Below are positions 44,922 through 53,452 of a DNA stretch of 64,000 nucleotides, piece by piece; position 1 is the stretch's first letter, and every line of letters begins with the position of its first letter. Made by a program: the position numbers and the translations under genes. Origin of the DNA: Flavobacterium rhamnosiphilum (GTDB lineage: Bacteria > Bacteroidota > Bacteroidia > Flavobacteriales > Flavobacteriaceae); contig NZ_SMLG01000001.1 of the NCBI RefSeq assembly GCF_004349195.1, positions 62,001-126,000 of the forward strand, in the 5' to 3' direction. A model generated the notes under the pieces. It did not search any database and was not told where the DNA came from. It saw only the letters and a program-made list of their open reading frames with translations.

Positions 44922-45371
44922 TTAACAGCCAAATTGCTTCAAGTGGTGATCCAGATGTTTGTATTGCAAAATTCCCCATTCCTCTTCGGTCATTTCACCA
45001 AAAAAAGGATGCCTGCTATTCGCTATGATTCTTGGCCCCATGGCTCCAAAGCGAGCAATTTGGCTGCATAATACTTCTTTTTCTTTCTCGAAATCGGGAG
45101 ATGACTTAATGATAAATCTTTTATCGGTTGGCAAGTTTTTCTTAAAATATTCATTTTGTAAAAAACTTTTCTTTGCCATTTTACCAAAAAGAAAACTAAT
45201 AATATTCCTTTTTAGTTCCAATTTACCTTCGGCAACATCCAGTGGTTTCTGGCAGTGCAGCACCATTTGGGAAACCGACATTTCCCCCCAAGTACTTTTA
45301 GAAGCTGACGTTAACTTTTGCACTCTCGCAATAAGCTCCTGATTGTCTTTCTTGTCGAAAATATTTTTCAT
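44922..45371 (-). CDS. DUF1569 (DinB-like) protein
   Basis: A 149-residue cytosolic protein starting MKNIFDKKDNQELIARVQKL. Family marks are WGEMSVSQMVLHCQKPLDVA and a C-terminal HPFFGEMTEEEWGILQYKHL followed by DHHLKQFG. DUF1569 belongs to the DinB/YfiT four-helix superfamily; the His in LHCQ and the C-terminal HLDHH fit the superfamily metal triad. The function is unknown. An upstream in-frame ATG at 45509 must be rejected because the extra 46 codons are a translation of the palindromic repeat at 45437-45509. The gene is convergent with the ECF sigma gene (17-bp gap). Confidence 0.82.
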   Translation of the reverse strand: MKNIFDKKDNQELIARVQKLTSASKSTWGEMSVSQMVLHCQKPLDVAEGKLELKRNIISFLFGKMAKKSFLQNEYFKKNLPTDKRFIIKSSPDFEKEKEVLCSQIARFGAMGPRIIANSRHPFFGEMTEEEWGILQYKHLDHHLKQFGC

Positions 45372-45436
45372 ATTGATTGTTTTTAACTGGTAATACCATT
45401 TTATTTTTAAAAATATTGGAATATTTATTGGCAATA

Positions 45437-45509
45437 TTGTCATTCCGACGAAGGAGGAATCACACAATCTGAATAACTTGATGAGATTTCTCCTTCGTCG
45501 AAATGACAA
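45437..45509. repeat. Dispersed palindromic repeat, family 1, copy B
   Basis: Inverted arms 45437-45461 and 45485-45509 (25 bp, two mismatches; core ATTTCGACGAAGGAG). It matches copy A (34410-34510) in the opposite orientation, including the inner AATCTCATCAAGT segment. It lies upstream of the DUF1569 gene and reads through in frame with it. Confidence 0.88.
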
Positions 45510-45615
45510 ACTGTACGGTTGTTTATTACAATAATTACAAAAGTAAAAATGGTGTAATTATTCCCAAACACTACAAACTATCCTTTCGGAACGCATTAAT
45601 GATAAATCATCTCAT

Positions 45616-47055
45616 CTAGAAGAACCAACTCGCTACAAAAATAGCCGTAATCACACAAATCAAATCTACTAAAAGCATCGTTCCTAGTGCATAACGAGTG
45701 TTTTTAATATTTACAGAACCAAAATAAACTGCAATCACATAAAAAGTACTTTCGGCACTGCATTGAAAAATACTACTCAATCTTGCCGTTAAGGAATCGG
45801 CACCAAAAGTATTCATCGAATCAATCAAAAATCCTCTTGATCCGGCCGAACTAAAAGGACGAAGTAAAGCAACCGGTAAAGCATCTGTAATTTCTTTACT
45901 TACTCCCATATTTGAAAAAATGAAAGCGATCCAATTGCTAATAATTTCAAATAAACCACTGTTTCTGAATAAAGAAATGGCAACCAGCATTCCCAAAACA
46001 TAAGGAAAAATAGTCACGCCAGTTTTCACACCATTATTGGCTCCCACTACAAAACTTTCAAAAACGGTCGTTGATGCCTCAGTAAATTTTTTCTCATGAA
46101 TAAACGAAAAGATCAAGGTAAAGGCAATTATTCCAATTAATATTAAAGCAGAAAGATTAGAGGTAAAATAGTTTTTTCCAATTAAATCCAAATGATTTAC
46201 ATACATCAACAAACCAACAATTGCAGCTATTAATGTCATCAATACGATAACCAAAGAAGCACTTCTAAAATTGATTTTTTGTTTGATTCCAACGATCAGA
46301 AAAGCTGCAATTGTACCGATAAAAGAAGTGATAATACAAGGCAACATCACATCCGCAGGATTACTTGCGTTTGCAGCTGCACGGTATCCTATAATAGAAG
46401 TAGCGATCAAAGTAAGACCCGAAGCGTGCAAACACATGAACATAATCTGAGCATCACTCGCCTTATCTTTCTCTGGATTTATTTCTTGTAAACTCTCCAT
46501 CGCTTTTAGACCAAAAGGAGTTGCAGCCGAATCTAAGCCCAGAAAATTAGCAGCAAAGTTTAAAGTCATGTAGGAAATAGAAGGATGGTTTTCAGGAATA
46601 CTCGGAAACACTTTTACAAAAACAGGACTCAATGCTTTAGCCAACTTTCCAGAAGCTCCAGAAATGATTAAAAGTTCCATCAATCCACAGAAAAAAGCCA
46701 AATAAGCCATCAGCGGAAGGATTAAATCTAGTAAAGTACTTTTACACGTTGGCAATAAACCATCAGATTTTTGAACACCACTATAAATTTTTACTGTTTT
46801 GTTTTTAAAAACATAAGTCGTATCCGCATTCAGGGTATCACGATTGATAATCATGGTCTGTTCTGGTGCTGTCTTAATGCTGTCTTTTATAAAAGCAGGA
46901 AGTTCTTCGGCAAATTTCTCCGAAACCAGAATTGGATCATCTTTCTTTCCGTTCAAAACGTGGTCAATAGTATAACTGTCTCCAGAAAACAAACTAAACA
47001 CTACAAATACAATTGCTGAAATAAAAATAACCAACCAGAATCTACTCAATACCAT
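45616..47055 (-). CDS. Nucleoside-recognition (Gate) membrane protein, SpmA-SpmB fusion
   Basis: A 479-residue inner-membrane protein with about ten membrane segments. Two Gate domains are joined: the first (about 110-245) has LAFFCGLMELLIISGASGKL and ENHPSISYMTLNFAANFLGLD followed by SAATPFGLKAM, as in SpmA. The second (about 325-470) has SFVVGANNGVKTGVTIFPYV and LLRPFSSAGSRGFLIDSMNT, as in SpmB. In non-sporulating bacteria the transport substrate of this fusion is unknown. A periplasmic insert of about 75 residues follows the first TM helix. Start ATG 47055 gives a good first membrane segment (FWLVIFISAIVFVVFSLF). It looks like a single gene. Confidence 0.85.
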   Translation of the reverse strand: MVLSRFWLVIFISAIVFVVFSLFSGDSYTIDHVLNGKKDDPILVSEKFAEELPAFIKDSIKTAPEQTMIINRDTLNADTTYVFKNKTVKIYSGVQKSDGLLPTCKSTLLDLILPLMAYLAFFCGLMELLIISGASGKLAKALSPVFVKVFPSIPENHPSISYMTLNFAANFLGLDSAATPFGLKAMESLQEINPEKDKASDAQIMFMCLHASGLTLIATSIIGYRAAANASNPADVMLPCIITSFIGTIAAFLIVGIKQKINFRSASLVIVLMTLIAAIVGLLMYVNHLDLIGKNYFTSNLSALILIGIIAFTLIFSFIHEKKFTEASTTVFESFVVGANNGVKTGVTIFPYVLGMLVAISLFRNSGLFEIISNWIAFIFSNMGVSKEITDALPVALLRPFSSAGSRGFLIDSMNTFGADSLTARLSSIFQCSAESTFYVIAVYFGSVNIKNTRYALGTMLLVDLICVITAIFVASWFF

Positions 47056-47133
47056 AATCTATAATTTTTGTAAATGTAAATATTTATTAATAAACCTCAT
47101 CAGGATTTTGAACCCCGATTGGTTTGCGACAAT

Positions 47134-47847
47134 CTAAACATGAATAATTTCCTCCTCAATCAACAAATCCTCTCTTCGCAATCTAAGGAAAATTTGAGCT
47201 ACGGCAATGGTGTCTTTTTCACAATACGTTACAATCCTGTCAATGTCTTTATCTACATAGAAAACATGCCCCACCTGACTGCCGTCGATATCGCCTTTTG
47301 GAGAAGGAATCCCAAGTACTTTACACATTAACTTTAAGGAAGTGTAGTGTTTATAATCTCCAAATTTCCATAATTCCAACGTATCTAAATGTGGTATTTC
47401 CCATGGTTTTTTCCCAAATAGGTTCAACTTGTTGGGAATAGCAATTTGGTTTATAATCATTCGTCTTGCGAGGAAAGGAATATCAAATTCCTTGGCATTG
47501 TGACCACACAAAACATGTTGTGGCTGATTGAAATGATTGTTCAGCAAATTATTGAAATCCAACAATATTTTCTTTTCTTCTCCAAAAAAAGAAGTCACCC
47601 TAAAATTTCGAATATCGCCTTTGATGGTAAAATAACCCACCGAAACACAAACGATTTTCCCAAACTCGGCCCAAATTCCCGCACGGTCGTAAAAATCCTC
47701 GGCTGTGTATTCGTCTTTGCGCTGGTATTGGGTTTTGTGCTCCCAGAGATCTTTCATTTCGGTATCCAAAGCATTGAAATCTTCGGCTTCCGGAACAGTC
47801 TCTATATCGAGGAACAGAATGTTATTGAGGTTTATTTTTTCTATCAT
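47134..47847 (-). CDS. Predicted 3'-5' exonuclease, PolB-like DEDDy family
   Basis: A 237-residue nuclease of the ribonuclease H-like superfamily. The three exonuclease motifs are visible: Exo I in NILFLDIETVPE (Asp and Glu), Exo II in VLCGHNAKEFDIPFLARR (Asn and Asp), and Exo III in RIVTYCEKDTIAVAQIFLRL (Tyr and Asp, the DEDDy form). It resembles the stand-alone proteins annotated as PolB-like 3'-5' exonucleases in Bacteroidota. It probably trims DNA or RNA ends in the cytosol; the actual substrate is unknown. A large inverted repeat begins 24 bp upstream of its start. Confidence 0.85.
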   Translation of the reverse strand: MIEKINLNNILFLDIETVPEAEDFNALDTEMKDLWEHKTQYQRKDEYTAEDFYDRAGIWAEFGKIVCVSVGYFTIKGDIRNFRVTSFFGEEKKILLDFNNLLNNHFNQPQHVLCGHNAKEFDIPFLARRMIINQIAIPNKLNLFGKKPWEIPHLDTLELWKFGDYKHYTSLKLMCKVLGIPSPKGDIDGSQVGHVFYVDKDIDRIVTYCEKDTIAVAQIFLRLRREDLLIEEEIIHV

Positions 47848-47870
47848 CAGCTACATTTGTTAGATTTTTT

Positions 47871-48006
47871 GACTTCTTAGATTTTTAGATTAAATACAAA
47901 AACCTAAATTAGTAAACTTGATCGATTTTTTTGAATCTGAGACAATCTAAATTTCTAACAATCAAAGAAATCTAATGTGTCTAACCATCTAAAAATCTAA
48001 GAAGTC
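47871..48006. repeat. 136-bp element bounded by perfect 20-bp inverted repeats
   Basis: GACTTCTTAGATTTTTAGAT (47871-47890) is the exact reverse complement of 47987-48006. The interior repeats the same words (AATCTAA, TCTAAC), giving further partial pairing. It fills the whole space between the exonuclease start and the ogt stop. It resembles small non-coding repeat elements of flavobacteria rather than a terminator. Confidence 0.8.
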
Positions 48007-48011
48007 TGATT

Positions 48012-48482
48012 TTAAAATAGACTTTGTTGTGTGGTCGGATTTTCGTGTTCCAATAACCATTTTTTTCGCCACAAACCGCCTGCATATCCTGTTAATGAAC
48101 CATCTGTTCCAATGACTCTGTGACACGGAACGACAATCCAAAGCGGGTTTTTCCCGTTGGCAGAAGCGACGGCACGAATGGCTTTGACATCGCCCAGTTT
48201 TTTGGATAAATCCATATAGGACATGGTTTTCCCAAAAGGAATTTCGAGTAATCCTTTCCAGACTTTTTGTTGGAATTCAGTACCTTTTGGATTGAGTGCA
48301 AAGCCAAAATCGGTTCGTTTGCCTTCAAAATAATCGTTGAGCTGGGTAACGGCTTCTTGTAAAACCGCTGAAATTGTAGTTGAAATCTGTCCTTCTTCGG
48401 TAACTGAAATTACGGATATTCCATTTTCATCGCCTGTTATTGTGGCAATTCCTAAAGGGGTTTTGATGTATGCTATTTCCAT
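48012..48482 (-). CDS. ogt: Methylated-DNA--protein-cysteine methyltransferase
   Basis: A 156-residue suicide DNA-repair protein that removes methyl groups from O6-methylguanine. The active-site motif IVVPCHRVIG is intact with C120. Upstream is the DNA-binding helix-turn-helix with PFGKTMSYMDLSKKLGDVKA and the arginine finger in AIRAVASANGKNP; downstream is LTGYAGGLWRKKWLLEHE. Length and order match Ogt rather than the larger Ada. A terminator at 48574-48597 separates it from the cytochrome gene upstream, so it has its own promoter, which I could not identify clearly. Confidence 0.94.
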   Translation of the reverse strand: MEIAYIKTPLGIATITGDENGISVISVTEEGQISTTISAVLQEAVTQLNDYFEGKRTDFGFALNPKGTEFQQKVWKGLLEIPFGKTMSYMDLSKKLGDVKAIRAVASANGKNPLWIVVPCHRVIGTDGSLTGYAGGLWRKKWLLEHENPTTQQSLF

Positions 48483-48573
48483 ATTTTAAAGATAAAAAAA
48501 TTAACCACATTGTTCATGAAGAAGTAACAAAGTTCAGAAAGAAATAAAACTTAAAACGTTTTAAACATAAAAA

Positions 48574-48597
48574 AACCATTCGCAGAGACGAATGGTT
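48574..48597 (-). terminator. Terminator downstream of the cytochrome c gene and its RNA element
   Basis: A perfect 9-bp stem (AACCATTCG with CGAATGGTT) runs into a T-run on the minus strand. The order on that strand is cytochrome gene, structured RNA (48685 to 48608), then this terminator, so the RNA element is part of the cytochrome mRNA. Confidence 0.85.
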
Positions 48598-48607
48598 CTT
48601 GTATTTT

Positions 48608-48685
48608 AGCCCCGATAAAAGCGGCATCCTTTATGTTTTTGCTGCCAAAAACATAAAGATATAGCGGAAAGCGGGATTAGCTCCT
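48608..48685 (-). ncRNA. Structured 3'-UTR RNA element, copy 2 (Flavo-1-like)
   Basis: Read on the minus strand it begins GGAGCTAATCCCGC 14 bp after the cytochrome stop and ends CGGGGCT. The outer helix pairs CCCG with CGGG (plus strand 48611-48614 with 48672-48675). The central hairpin has arms CTTTATGTTTTTG and CAAAAACATAAAG. Same layout as 6112-6188 and 19878-19956. A true terminator follows. Confidence 0.72.
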
Positions 48686-48698
48686 AAAAATGCTAAGA

Positions 48699-49088
48699 CT
48701 ATTTCAAATTTGAATACATGTAAGCTTCTAAGGCTTTCAATTCCTCATCAGACATCTCTTCTGTTATTGCAAAATTGGTTTTCATCACCTCATATTGACT
48801 TGGATCGACAATGGGCTTTTCGTTTTCTTTCAGGAATTCAACAATGTTTCCGCCTTTGTCTTTGTATATTTTTGCAATATCCTGAATACTTGGACCAATT
48901 GATTTTTTGTCTACTTCATGACAGGCAACGCAATTTCCCTTTCCTTGAAAAATTGCTTCCCCTAATTTCTCAGGAGTCTGGGCGATTTCTTCTGTAGAAG
49001 TTGGGTATAAAGATTCTTTTTTGACTTCTTCTTTTTTACAAGAAAAAAAGGCTAAAATGGCAAATCCAATAAAAATTAATTTTTTCAC
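48699..49088 (-). CDS. Class I cytochrome c lipoprotein
   Basis: A 129-residue lipoprotein with signal MKKLIFIGFAILAFFSC (C17), a charged linker of about 25 residues, then a single-heme cytochrome c domain: the heme motif CVACH at residues 53-57, KKSIGPSIQDIAKIY after it, and the probable axial Met in YEVMKTNFAITEEMSDEELK (M102). It probably shuttles electrons at the periplasmic face of a membrane. It has its own promoter, followed by the gene, a structured RNA and a terminator. No respiratory gene is adjacent, so its partner is not clear. Confidence 0.9.
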   Translation of the reverse strand: MKKLIFIGFAILAFFSCKKEEVKKESLYPTSTEEIAQTPEKLGEAIFQGKGNCVACHEVDKKSIGPSIQDIAKIYKDKGGNIVEFLKENEKPIVDPSQYEVMKTNFAITEEMSDEELKALEAYMYSNLK

Positions 49089-49108
49089 AATTTGAAATGT
49101 TTTGTACT

Positions 49109-49138
49109 CAAATTTAATTCATTTAAAATCTTTATCAA
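49109..49138 (-). promoter_or_regulatory. Promoter of the cytochrome c gene
   Basis: On the minus strand TTG (49138-49136), a 19-nt spacer and TAAATTTG (49116-49109), an exact match to the Bacteroidota consensus, 20 bp before the ATG. Confidence 0.65.
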
Positions 49139-49220
49139 ATTATAAACCATAGTTTTATTTGTTATTCCAATAGATTTTCGCGGAGAAAAAAAGCAAACTA
49201 ACGTTAGTTTAAAAAAACAG

Positions 49221-49247
49221 AAAGCCATTCGAATAGCGAATGGCTTT
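49221..49247 (-). terminator. Terminator after the 307-residue unknown gene
   Basis: An 11-bp stem (AAAGCCATTCG with CGAATGGCTTT) followed by a T-run on the minus strand, 90 bp after the stop at 49337. Confidence 0.85.
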
Positions 49248-49336
49248 GTATTTCAAATCTTTAAATCATAATTTATGATTTTGGATACTTCTTATAATAA
49301 TTTATTCAACAGAGATGTCAAATTACTACTGCAATT

Positions 49337-50260
49337 TTATTTCATAGCTTCAAATTTGTAACCGTTAGAAAGTAATTTAGCTACAATCCTGTTAGAAAGT
49401 GTACTTTCGCCTCCATAGGTTTCAATATCTCCATTTTCCAAACCCGCTGAACTTATTTTCTCCAGACCTGAGACAGATCCTCTTAGTCTAAAATATTTAT
49501 TATCTGAAGTAATGATTTCGTTTTTGACGTTTTTGTCCGTATTTGGATTCTTATATCCTGTTTTAGTGGCATACCAGCTTCCTATTTCTCTTGATCTATT
49601 TTGTTTTCGGCTGTTGTTATCTAATTCGCTATATAACGACTTAACCTCGTATACTAGACTTGGCGGAAAACCAGCAATAAAAACCACGTTTTTTTTATTT
49701 ACTGATCCAATTACGACATTAGTTTGCTTACCTTCAACATCTTGCATTTGAAAAATATCACTATTTTTAACTGATACTTTTGCCTTAACCATCAAATCGT
49801 TATCCGCTTTTAGCTCATTTTTCGTTTTTAAGTTAGCCTCTGCAAAAACTTTTTCTATATCAGTTGGTGTACCATTTATAAACGCTGTTACTGCTTTTTC
49901 ATCAATTCCTGCTGCGCTAATAAATCTGTATTTATCATTACAAACACTCGCAACAATAGCATTTTGAAAACTCAAACCTTGATCTTGACCGTAATCAACT
50001 ATTTCATTTGTTTTATTAGTATTTAAATCAGTTAACAAACTCCAGTAAACCAGCGAACCATCTAATAAAGCTGTAGCTTTTCTCTCAATTGAAAAGATTG
50101 GTCTATTGTCTAAAGAAAGGATTTTGTATACTAACTTTTCTTTATCTAAAATAGCAACTTCAGTTTCATCGATACTGATTTTATCCTTTTTAATTTTAAT
50201 TTTTTGCGCTGACGTTGCAATACAAGCTAACATCATGGCTACTAGTAATCCTTTTTTCAT
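49337..50260 (-). CDS. Exported protein of unknown function
   Basis: A 307-residue protein with a signal peptide (MKKGLLVAMMLACIATSAQ) and no lipobox. I do not recognize a family. The mature part begins KIKIKKDKISIDETEVAILD, a pattern seen in small flavobacterial exported proteins, and has mixed alpha/beta character without repeats. It is followed by a good terminator and preceded by hemB in the same direction 51 bp upstream, so it might be read from the heme operon, but the gap and the different role argue for independent expression. Codon use looks like that of its neighbours. Confidence 0.7.
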   Translation of the reverse strand: MKKGLLVAMMLACIATSAQKIKIKKDKISIDETEVAILDKEKLVYKILSLDNRPIFSIERKATALLDGSLVYWSLLTDLNTNKTNEIVDYGQDQGLSFQNAIVASVCNDKYRFISAAGIDEKAVTAFINGTPTDIEKVFAEANLKTKNELKADNDLMVKAKVSVKNSDIFQMQDVEGKQTNVVIGSVNKKNVVFIAGFPPSLVYEVKSLYSELDNNSRKQNRSREIGSWYATKTGYKNPNTDKNVKNEIITSDNKYFRLRGSVSGLEKISSAGLENGDIETYGGESTLSNRIVAKLLSNGYKFEAMK

Positions 50261-50311
50261 ATGGAGTATTTCTTAAATTTTCGACGAAGGTACACTTTTT
50301 TTCGTAAGTTT

Positions 50312-51304
50312 TTACTTCCCTAAAAGTATCGCAGCTTCTTTGGCAAAATAAGTCGAAATTAAACTGGCTCCGGCTCTTTTGATACACATTAATTGTTCCA
50401 TCATAATTTTATCATGATCTAGCCAACCTCTTTCGGCGGCAGCTTTGATCATCGCATATTCTCCCGAAACGTGGTATACCGTTACCGGAACATTTACGGC
50501 ATTTTTGACCTCGCGAACGATGTCTAAATACGCAATTCCTGGTTTTACCATAACCATATCAGCCCCTTCTTCCACGTCCCACAACGCTTCTTTAATGGCT
50601 TCGATTCGATTGGCATAATCCATTTGGTAGGTCTTTTTGTCTTTTGGAATTTCAGTGGCATCAACAGGAGCGCTGTCTAACGCATCACGAAACGGTCCGT
50701 AAAATGCTGATGCGTATTTTGCAGAATAACTCATGATACCCACGTTATGAAAACCGGCAGCATCCAGACCTTCACGCAAACGCAATACGCGTCCGTCCAT
50801 CATGTCAGAAGGCGCAACAAAATCGGCACCCGCTTGTGCATGAGAAACCGCCATTTTTACCAAGGCTCCGTTCGTCGAATCATTTTCTACATCTCCGTTT
50901 GCAATGATTCCATCATGTCCATAAATAGAATATGGATCCAAAGCTACGTCTGGCATTACAATCATTTCCGGACAAGCGGCTTTGATGGCACGAATGGCGT
51001 TTTGCATCAATCCGTTTGGATTCCATGCTTCCAATCCGGTATTGTCTTTTAAATTCTCGCTTACTTTTACATAAATATTCACCGCACGAATGCCTAAATC
51101 GAATAATTCATGGATTTCTTTTACCGTTAAATCGATGGAACGACGAAATATTCCTGGCATGGAAGGAATTTCCACTTGTACATTTTCGCCTTCTGCAATA
51201 AACATGGGAAACATAAAATCCGCTGGACTTAAACTGGTTTCACGAACTAAACTTCTAATGGATTCGTTTGTTCTTAATCTTCTGCCTCTGTGTAATGGGA
51301 ACAT
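50312..51304 (-). CDS. hemB: Porphobilinogen synthase (delta-aminolevulinate dehydratase)
   Basis: A 330-residue enzyme that joins two 5-aminolevulinate molecules to porphobilinogen. The Schiff-base lysines are in IMSYSAKYASAFYGPFRDA and MVMVKPGIAYLD. The metal site reads MPDVALDPYSIYGHDGIIAN, with Ala, Asp, Asp in place of the three zinc cysteines, as in the magnesium-type enzyme of Pseudomonas. The start is ATG 51304 (MFPLHRGRRLRTN), the family start; the longer frame from 51343 translates part of the repeat at 51354-51440 and upstream sequence. Last heme gene of the minus-strand cluster, 123 bp after hemF. Confidence 0.94.
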   Translation of the reverse strand: MFPLHRGRRLRTNESIRSLVRETSLSPADFMFPMFIAEGENVQVEIPSMPGIFRRSIDLTVKEIHELFDLGIRAVNIYVKVSENLKDNTGLEAWNPNGLMQNAIRAIKAACPEMIVMPDVALDPYSIYGHDGIIANGDVENDSTNGALVKMAVSHAQAGADFVAPSDMMDGRVLRLREGLDAAGFHNVGIMSYSAKYASAFYGPFRDALDSAPVDATEIPKDKKTYQMDYANRIEAIKEALWDVEEGADMVMVKPGIAYLDIVREVKNAVNVPVTVYHVSGEYAMIKAAAERGWLDHDKIMMEQLMCIKRAGASLISTYFAKEAAILLGK

Positions 51305-51353
51305 ATGATTTCTGATTTTAGATTGCTTCGCCAATTCGAGCAAAGCTCTCGGG

Positions 51354-51440
51354 TTACGATTGCAGATTTATGATTTAAAAACAAATTGGTGATAGCAGAA
51401 AATCTGCAATCAAAAATCGTTAATCATCAATCTGCAATCC
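51354..51440. repeat. Dispersed repeat, family 2, copy 1 (between hemF and hemB)
   Basis: It contains GATTGCAGATTT (51358-51369) and its reverse complement (51400-51411), then AATCGTTAATC and a further CTGCAATC. It shares 18 identical bases (AATCTGCAATCAAAAATC) and AAAATCGTTAATC with the copy at 63290-63383. It overlaps the last codons of hemF. Confidence 0.75.
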
Positions 51441-52335
51441 AACTTTTTGGATTCTCTAATACGTTTACTAATTTTTCTTCTTCGCTTCCTGCTTCTGCGT
51501 GATGGTCGTACACCCATTGCACATGTGGTGGTAAACTCATCAGGATGCTTTCGATTCTTCCATTGGTTTTTAGTCCAAATAAAGTGCCTTTGTCGTGTAC
51601 CAAATTAAACTCCACATAACGACCACGACGAATTTCCTGCCAAGTTCTTTGCTCAGGAGTATACGGTAAATCTTTTCTTTTTTCTACGATTGGAACATAC
51701 GCTTCCAGGAAACTATTTCCGACTTCGGCTACAAAGTTGTACCAATCTTGCATTGACATTGCATCTGTTGCTTTGCAATAATCGAAAAATAATCCGCCAA
51801 TTCCGCGTGCTTCATTACGATGTGCGTTCCAAAAATAAGCATCGCATTGTTTTTTATATTTTGGATAAAACTCTGGATTGTGTTTGTCACAAGCTGTTTT
51901 ACAGGTTTGATGAAAATGGATTGCATCTTCTTCAAACAGATAATACGGTGTTAAATCCTGTCCACCGCCAAACCATTGCTGGATTACGTTTCCATTGTCA
52001 TCGTACATTTCGAAATAACGCCAGTTCGCGTGAACAGTTGGCACCATTGGATTTTTGGGATGCAAAACCAAACTCAGTCCACAGGCAAAAAAATCAGCTT
52101 CGCCCACATTGAACATCTTTTGCATGGCTTCGGGTAGTTTCCCGTGAACGGCTGAAATATTCACTCCGCCTTTTTCGAAAACAGTTCCGTTTTCTATCAC
52201 GCGGGTTCTTCCGCCGCCGCCCTCCGGACGTTCCCAAAGATCTTCACGGAATTTGGCTTGACCTTCAACTGCTTCTAATCCTTTACAGATTTGATCTTGA
52301 AGGTTTTGTATGTAAGAATAAAATTGTTCTTTCAT
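51427..52335 (-). CDS. hemF: Oxygen-dependent coproporphyrinogen III oxidase
   Basis: A 302-residue cytosolic enzyme that oxidatively decarboxylates coproporphyrinogen III to protoporphyrinogen IX. Signature stretches: WERPEGGGGRTRVIENGTVF, VHANWRYFEMYD, WFGGGQDLTPYYLFEEDAIH and RRGRYVEFNLVHDKGTLFGL. The length fits HemF and differs from radical-SAM HemN. It lies between hemE (69-bp gap) and hemB. The last residues (SWIAD, stop at 51427) are encoded by the edge of a dispersed repeat, so the C-terminus may have been altered when the repeat was inserted. Confidence 0.95.
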   Translation of the reverse strand: MKEQFYSYIQNLQDQICKGLEAVEGQAKFREDLWERPEGGGGRTRVIENGTVFEKGGVNISAVHGKLPEAMQKMFNVGEADFFACGLSLVLHPKNPMVPTVHANWRYFEMYDDNGNVIQQWFGGGQDLTPYYLFEEDAIHFHQTCKTACDKHNPEFYPKYKKQCDAYFWNAHRNEARGIGGLFFDYCKATDAMSMQDWYNFVAEVGNSFLEAYVPIVEKRKDLPYTPEQRTWQEIRRGRYVEFNLVHDKGTLFGLKTNGRIESILMSLPPHVQWVYDHHAEAGSEEEKLVNVLENPKSWIAD

Positions 52336-52404
52336 TATAAATTAGTTTTCAGCAGCAGTTTTTAAATTCCAAAAATGGAAAGTAAAAACTGTGACTGTGA
52401 CTGA

Positions 52405-53430
52405 CTACTGATTGTATTCCTTCACTGCATCAATAAACGCTTTTGCGTGATCCACAGGAATATTTGGTAAAATTCCGTGACCCAAATTCACGATGTATTT
52501 GTCTTTTCCGAATTCATCGATCATTTCGTGTACCATTTTCTTAATAACAGGAATTGGCGACAACAATCTTGACGGATCAAAATTTCCTTGTAACGTTATA
52601 TTCCCACCTGACAAGTATCTTGCATTTCTTGGAGAACAAGTCCAATCAACTCCTAACGCAGAAGCTCTACTTTTTCCCATTTCGCCAAGCGCAAACCAAC
52701 ATCCCTTTCCGAAAACAATTACCGGAGCATCATCTGCCAAAGCTTCAATGATTTGGTTGATGTATTTCCATGAGAATTCCTGATAATCTACCGGAGATAG
52801 CATTCCGCCCCAAGAGTCAAAAATTTGAACGGCATTTACTCCCGCTTTTACTTTTTCTTTTAGGTATAAAATAGTGGTATCCGTGATTTTTTGCAATAAA
52901 ACATGAGCTGCTTCTGGATGTTGGAAACAAAACCCTTTAGCCATGTCAAAGCTTTTAGAACCTTTCCCTTCTACTGCATAACACATAATTGTCCAAGGTG
53001 AACCTGCGAAACCAATTAACGGCACCTCATCATTCAACATTTCTTTGGTCAATTTGATAGCGTCAAAAACGTACCCTAATGTTTCATTTACATCTGGAAC
53101 GATAACTTTTTCCACATCTTGAATCGTACGAATAGGATTTGGTAAAAACGGACCAAAATTTTCTTTCATCAACACTTCAATTCCCATTGCTTGCGGAATT
53201 ACCAAAATATCCGAAAACAAAATCGCAGCATCCGGAGCAATTCTTCTTATTGGTTGTACGGTGATTTCAGCAGCTAATTCCGGAGTTTGACAACGGGTGA
53301 AAAAATCATATTTATCACGCAAAGCGATGAATTCCGGTAAATATCTTCCGGCTTGACGCATCATCCAAACTGGTGGACGTTGTACTGTTTCTCCTTTTAG
53401 TGCTCTTAAAAATAGGTCGTTCTTAATCAT
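52405..53430 (-). CDS. hemE: Uroporphyrinogen decarboxylase
   Basis: A 341-residue enzyme that removes four carboxyl groups from uroporphyrinogen III. Family motifs: [16 protein letters not shown] near the N-terminus, [33 protein letters not shown] and [13 protein letters not shown] [12 protein letters not shown] at the end. The start is ATG 53430 ([14 protein letters not shown]). A frame extending to 53493 adds 21 residues without family resemblance and would overlap hemD. hemD ends 22 bp upstream. Confidence 0.95.
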   Translation of the reverse strand: MIKNDLFLRALKGETVQRPPVWMMRQAGRYLPEFIALRDKYDFFTRCQTPELAAEITVQPIRRIAPDAAILFSDILVIPQAMGIEVLMKENFGPFLPNPIRTIQDVEKVIVPDVNETLGYVFDAIKLTKEMLNDEVPLIGFAGSPWTIMCYAVEGKGSKSFDMAKGFCFQHPEAAHVLLQKITDTTILYLKEKVKAGVNAVQIFDSWGGMLSPVDYQEFSWKYINQIIEALADDAPVIVFGKGCWFALGEMGKSRASALGVDWTCSPRNARYLSGGNITLQGNFDPSRLLSPIPVIKKMVHEMIDEFGKDKYIVNLGHGILPNIPVDHAKAFIDAVKEYNQ

Positions 53431-53452
53431 GTATTTAAATTTTAGCAGATTG

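Noticed and set aside
45372..45509. 46-residue N-terminal extension of the DUF1569 protein
   Set aside because: The extra residues (MSFRRRRNLIKLF...) are a translation of the palindromic repeat; the family start is MKNIFDKK at 45371.
51305..51343. Longer HemB start at 51343
   Set aside because: The family starts at MFPLHRGRRL; the upstream codons come from intergenic sequence next to a repeat.
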